A DNA stretch of 7,606 bases from the NCBI GenBank assembly GCA_025351985.1, contig JANXUW010000160.1:1-7606 (forward strand), given 5' to 3'. Under the pieces are notes generated by a model. That model saw only the letters and a list, made by a program, of their open reading frames with translations. It made no database searches and was not told the origin of the DNA. This DNA comes from Pseudolysobacter sp. (GTDB lineage: Bacteria > Pseudomonadota > Gammaproteobacteria > Xanthomonadales > Rhodanobacteraceae). Every line of letters starts with the position of its first letter. Position 1 is the stretch's first letter. Made by a program: the position numbers and the translations under genes. Shown here in pieces: positions 6,209-7,606 of this stretch.

Positions 6209-7606
6209 ATGGCAGTATCGAAGCACAGCACAAGCCCGGCCGTCGTCGCGACGAGCGCCGCGCTGCAACCCGGTTATGTATCGATCCTGACACCGGAGGC
6301 GTTGCTTTTCCTGGCCGAACTGCATCGCCAATTCGACAGTACACGCCTGGCTTTGCTGGCGGCGCGCGAGGATCGCCAAGCGCGCTTCGACGCCGGTGAG
6401 TTGCCGGACTTTCTGGCCGAAACACGGACCATCCGCGAATCCGACTGGCAGGTCGCGGAAATCCCTGCTGCGCTGCAAGATCGCCGCGTCGAGATTACCG
6501 GTCCGGTCGATCGCAAGATGATCATCAACGCGCTGAACTCCGGCGCCAAGGTGTTCATGGCCGACTTCGAGGATTCGACCTGCCCGACCTGGGAGAACCT
6601 GCTCGACGGCCAGATCAACCTGCGCGATGCGACTGCCGGCACGATTGTTTTTACTTCGCCCGAGGGGCGCGAATACAAACTCAACGAGAACGTCGCCACC
6701 TTGATCGTGCGCCCGCGCGGCTGGCATTTGCCGGAGAAACACGTGTCGGTGGATGGCGCGCTCATGTCCGGCAGCTTGTTCGATTTTGGCCTGTACGCGT
6801 TCCACAATGCACAGCGCCTTGCCGCGCGTGCGCTGGGTCCGTTCTTCTATCTGCCGAAACTGCAGAGCCACAAGGAAGCCGCGCTGTGGGACGAGGTCAT
6901 GGCATTCGCCGAGGTGCGTCTGGGCCTGGCGATCGGCACGATGAAGGTGACGGTGCTGATCGAAACACTGCCCGCGGTGTTCGAGATGCACGAGATTCTG
7001 CACGCGCTGAAAGGTCGCATCGCTGGCCTGAATTGCGGACGCTGGGATTATATTTTCAGTTACCTCAAAACCTTCCGCGCACATCGCGACCATGTGTTGC
7101 CGGAACGCGGCCAGGTCAACATGACCGTGCCGTTCCTCAAAAATTATTCCGAGCTGCTGATCCAGACCTGCCATCGCCGCGGCGCGTTTGCGATGGGCGG
7201 CATGGCGGCGCAGATTCCGATCAGCGCTGACGCCACCGCGAACGAAGCCGCGATGGCGCGCGTACGTGCCGACAAGCTACGCGAAGTCTCGGCCGGCCAC
7301 GATGGCACGTGGGTGGCGCATCCGGGTCTGATTCCGCTGGCGGTGGAAATCTTCAATGCGCACATGCCGACGCCGAATCAACTCGGGGTGAAACGCGACG
7401 ACGTGCATGTCGAGCGCGATCAACTCATCGCGCCATCGCTCGGCGGCATCACGCGTGCTGGCGTGCGCAACAACATCGATGTCGGCGTGCGTTATCTCGC
7501 GGCATGGCTCGACGGGCTCGGTTGCGTACCGATCCACAACCTCATGGAAGACGCCGCAACTGCCGAAATTTCGCGCACGCAATTGTGGCAATGGCTGCAT
7601 CACGGC
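6209..7606 (+). CDS. aceB: Malate synthase A, glyoxylate bypass (3' end outside window)
   Basis: Malate synthase condenses glyoxylate with acetyl-CoA and water to malate and CoA, the second step of the glyoxylate bypass, allowing growth on acetate and fatty acids. The frame is open for 466 codons to the window edge; the E. coli enzyme has 533, so about 70 C-terminal residues are missing. Landmarks are [30 protein letters not shown] (Arg168, equivalent to the E. coli catalytic Arg166), [13 protein letters not shown] (Glu252, Mg2+ ligand), [12 protein letters not shown] (Asp280, Mg2+ ligand), [20 protein letters not shown] and [12 protein letters not shown] with the catalytic base Asp448. These are isoform A features; the larger isoform G (about 720 residues, glcB) has an extra inserted domain not seen here. 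The gene is divergent from the LysR gene across 149 bases, with GGAG six bases before the ATG. Isocitrate lyase (aceA) often follows but cannot be checked here. Confidence 0.97.
   Translation, partial: MAVSKHSTSPAVVATSAALQPGYVSILTPEALLFLAELHRQFDSTRLALLAAREDRQARFDAGELPDFLAETRTIRESDWQVAEIPAALQDRRVEITGPVDRKMIINALNSGAKVFMADFEDSTCPTWENLLDGQINLRDATAGTIVFTSPEGREYKLNENVATLIVRPRGWHLPEKHVSVDGALMSGSLFDFGLYAFHNAQRLAARALGPFFYLPKLQSHKEAALWDEVMAFAEVRLGLAIGTMKVTVLIETLPAVFEMHEILHALKGRIAGLNCGRWDYIFSYLKTFRAHRDHVLPERGQVNMTVPFLKNYSELLIQTCHRRGAFAMGGMAAQIPISADATANEAAMARVRADKLREVSAGHDGTWVAHPGLIPLAVEIFNAHMPTPNQLGVKRDDVHVERDQLIAPSLGGITRAGVRNNIDVGVRYLAAWLDGLGCVPIHNLMEDAATAEISRTQLWQWLHHG

Noticed and set aside
6152..7174. 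A 340-codon open frame on the - strand opposite aceB
   Set aside because: The + strand encodes malate synthase A with all active-site motifs; the antisense product resembles nothing known.

Overview
The window comes from a GC-rich gammaproteobacterium. The gene set (UbiB, TruC, YajQ, ArfB, a short PlsC-type acyltransferase, a LysR regulator divergent from malate synthase A) and the frequent GTG starts fit the Xanthomonadales, perhaps the Rhodanobacteraceae. That placement is inferred from protein resemblance and not proven. The organism should be aerobic, make ubiquinone and use the glyoxylate bypass.

Left block (1-3870, all + strand): a tightly packed gene run. ubiB enters the window already open, so its start lies upstream. 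It is coupled by an ATGA overlap to truC (tRNA pseudouridine-65 synthase). After a 42-base gap come yajQ (nucleotide/c-di-GMP-binding family), arfB (GGQ ribosome-rescue hydrolase, 7 bases later, GTG start) and a lysophospholipid acyltransferase-family gene joined to arfB by a GTGA overlap. The spacing suggests two or more co-transcribed groups: ubiB-truC, and yajQ-arfB-acyltransferase with a possible -10 box over the truC stop codon.

Middle (3871-5027): a gene with its own Shine-Dalgarno and a GTG start encodes an exported protein with eight GSGD/GSGN repeats, predicted to form a beta-helix like the GIN/DUF2807 'adhesin head' proteins. It is followed by about 250 bases without a convincing gene. 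That stretch is rich in inverted repeats and looks like a dispersed intergenic repeat lying between converging genes.

Right block (5028-7606): a LysR-type regulator on the - strand and malate synthase A (aceB) on the + strand are divergent from a 149-base intergenic region. The core of that region is strikingly AT-rich and carries a perfect 16-base palindrome and a large nested dyad. The regulator has an unusual N-terminal extension with an AT-hook-like RGRPRK motif ahead of its helix-turn-helix. aceB runs off the right edge; an isocitrate lyase gene further downstream would be usual but is not visible.

No tRNA, rRNA, CRISPR array, insertion sequence or phage gene was seen. Most of the window is ordinary core genome. 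The most interesting points are the AT-hook LysR with its AT-rich divergent control region, the hairpin-rich intergenic element, and the GSGD-repeat exported protein.
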